A DNA stretch of 7,019 bases from an uncultured Senegalimassilia sp. (GTDB lineage: Bacteria > Actinomycetota > Coriobacteriia > Coriobacteriales > Eggerthellaceae): assembly GCA_937925385.1 (NCBI GenBank), contig CALEWN010000200.1:1-7019 (forward strand), given 5' to 3'. The notes under the pieces were generated by a model. That model was not told the origin of the DNA. It made no database searches and was given only the letters and a program-made list of their open reading frames with translations. The position numbers and the translations under genes were made by a program. This document shows, piece by piece, positions 6,490 to 7,019 of the stretch. Positions within the stretch are counted from its first letter, which is position 1; every line of letters begins with the position of its first letter.

Positions 6490-6495
6490 ATTCTA
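6490..6495 (-). promoter_or_regulatory. Possible -10 box for the reductase-symporter operon
   Basis: On the minus strand TAGAAT matches the TATAAT consensus at five of six bases, about 80 bases upstream of the ATG at 6410. A 17-base spacer upstream leads to CTGCGC, which is a poor -35, and no TGN extension is present. The call is weak, but this is the best candidate in the leader. Confidence 0.25.
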
Positions 6496-6593
6496 CCGCT
6501 CCCGAAGCCCCAGCGCAGCAGCCGTTTCCCAGCAAATTGCAATCGAACCGCTCGGAAAAGAGTTAGCTGGCGAGGGGGCGAATGACACTTAGG

Positions 6594-6613
6594 GGACGTA
6601 GCGTTATCTGTCC
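6594..6613. repeat. REP-like GGGGAC/GTCC stem
   Basis: GGAC (6594-6597, within AGGGGACGTAG) pairs with GTCC (6610-6613) around a 12-base loop, just after AATGACACTT. GGGGAC recurs at 6637-6642. This layout resembles REP-type repeats linked to RAYT/IS200-like transposases in other bacteria. The pairing is short and no transposase is present, so the assignment is tentative. Confidence 0.25.
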
Positions 6614-6657
6614 GGGTTTGCTTCCGTCAAGGTTCCGGGGACCTACAGGGAATCTGC

Positions 6658-6672
6658 CGCTGTTCGACAGCG
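6658..6672. other. Small perfect hairpin
   Basis: CGCTGT (6658-6663) and ACAGCG (6667-6672) form a 6-bp perfect stem with a TCG loop, a compact and stable structure. There is no T-tract, and no gene is placed to use it as a terminator in the visible sequence. It may be part of the repeat-bearing region. Confidence 0.35.
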
Positions 6673-6782
6673 CTTGGCTATCAGGGGCGCGAATGCTTGA
6701 TGCCCGAACGGGGGAGGGGAGCGAAGAGCGGCGAAGAGGGGCGGACGCTTGGGCTCCACTCCTCTCTAGTGCCGCGCCCCCC

Positions 6783-6852
6783 GGGTTCTGGGCCGTTTTG
6801 CAGGAAATCGGGCCCGGATTTGACGCCCTTCCGGGGTTCTGGGCGGTTTTCC
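6783..6852. repeat. Two direct copies of a ~19-20-base motif at 51-base offset
   Basis: GGGTTCTGGGCCGTTTTGC at 6783-6801 recurs as GGGTTCTGGGCGGTTTTCC at 6834-6852, with 17 of 19 bases identical. The 51-base offset is a multiple of three, so the minus strand shows KTAQNPG twice at 17-residue spacing in one open frame. That frame has no RBS and no other coding character. A dispersed or tandem intergenic repeat is more likely than a repeat protein. Confidence 0.6.
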
Positions 6853-7019
6853 GGCTCTCCGCCGTGGTCCGCACTATCAGCCGCGACATAACCCCAGGTC
6901 AGAAGCTTCCATATCGTCGACGTCCAGCTCTGCGGCCTACGAAACCACCCAGACCTTCGCCCGCGCGATCGAGGCGACCCGCTGGCCCGGCTCTGGCCGC
7001 CGAGGCCCCGGCGCTTTGG

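Larger units (their letters stand above)
6543..7019. other. Repeat-bearing region with no recognisable gene
   Basis: No frame here has a plausible start, ribosome binding site and recognisable protein. The stretch contains a REP-like stem (6594-6613), a small perfect hairpin (6658-6672) and a repeated ~20-base sequence (6783-6852). From about 6905 to the edge both strands have an open frame with high G/C at third positions. On the minus strand one enters from the edge and ends about 36 bases before the hairpin-free centre of the stretch, closing with ...RAKVWVVS and TAG. Neither strand's frame matches a family I recognise. The end of a neighbouring gene or a decayed element is possible. Confidence 0.5.

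Noticed and set aside
6411..6542. N-terminal extension of the RmlD-like protein to an ATG at 6542
   Set aside because: The 44 extra codons are basic and unlike the family; the optimal Shine-Dalgarno at 6423-6417 precedes ATG 6410, where the Rossmann fold begins as expected.
6563..6889. A 108-codon minus-strand frame with repeated KTAQNPG
   Set aside because: The repetition reflects the DNA repeat at 51-base offset; there is no RBS, no family resemblance and a Ser/Arg/Pro-rich composition.

Overview
The window is high-GC bacterial DNA, densely coding, with strong AGGAGG-type ribosome binding sites, GTG as well as ATG starts, and G/C-ending codons. These traits and the gene content fit a high-GC Gram-positive such as a Coriobacteriia/Eggerthellaceae gut actinobacterium. 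That placement is an inference from style; there is no rRNA or other marker gene to confirm it.

Left part (1-2576, minus strand): a two-gene operon reads right to left. An amidase-signature hydrolase (2576 to 1188) overlaps by 8 bases the start of an aminoglycoside phosphotransferase/choline-kinase-fold protein (1195 to beyond base 1). The kinase-fold gene runs off the left edge, and its last ~190 bases are noticeably more A/T-rich. A strong Shine-Dalgarno and an ATG at 26 suggest another gene starting inside its tail. The kinase-fold protein keeps the HGD...N catalytic-loop motif but has Gly where the metal-binding Asp is expected.

Centre (2577-3913): a 227-base divergent intergenic region separates the amidase from a second, canonical kinase-fold gene on the plus strand (2804-3913). 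It carries an interrupted palindrome (2649-2676) and a compact cluster of six GTTTC/GAAAC half-sites (2678-2719), a likely operator for one or both transcription units. An amidase with two phosphotransferase-fold proteins suggests small-molecule catabolism or modification of an amide/amino compound; the substrate is not visible.

Convergent gap (3914-4187): three hairpins. The last (4093-4130) is a textbook intrinsic terminator for the minus-strand operon to its right.

Right part (4188-6410, minus strand): an RmlD-like NAD(P)-dependent reductase (6410 to 5538) is followed after 9 bases by a dicarboxylate/amino acid:cation symporter of the SLC1/GltP family (5528 to 4188). The reductase's ribosome binding site lies in a 9-bp inverted repeat that could sequester it.

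Far right (6411-7019): no convincing gene. It holds the reductase leader, a possible -10 box, a GGGGAC/GTCC REP-like stem, a perfect small hairpin, and a ~20-base sequence repeated at a 51-base offset. It looks like repeat-rich intergenic DNA.

I found no CRISPR array, tRNA, rRNA, intact insertion sequence or clear defence system. The most interesting items are the kinase-like protein lacking its metal-binding Asp, the clustered operator-like repeats, and the RBS-sequestering leader.
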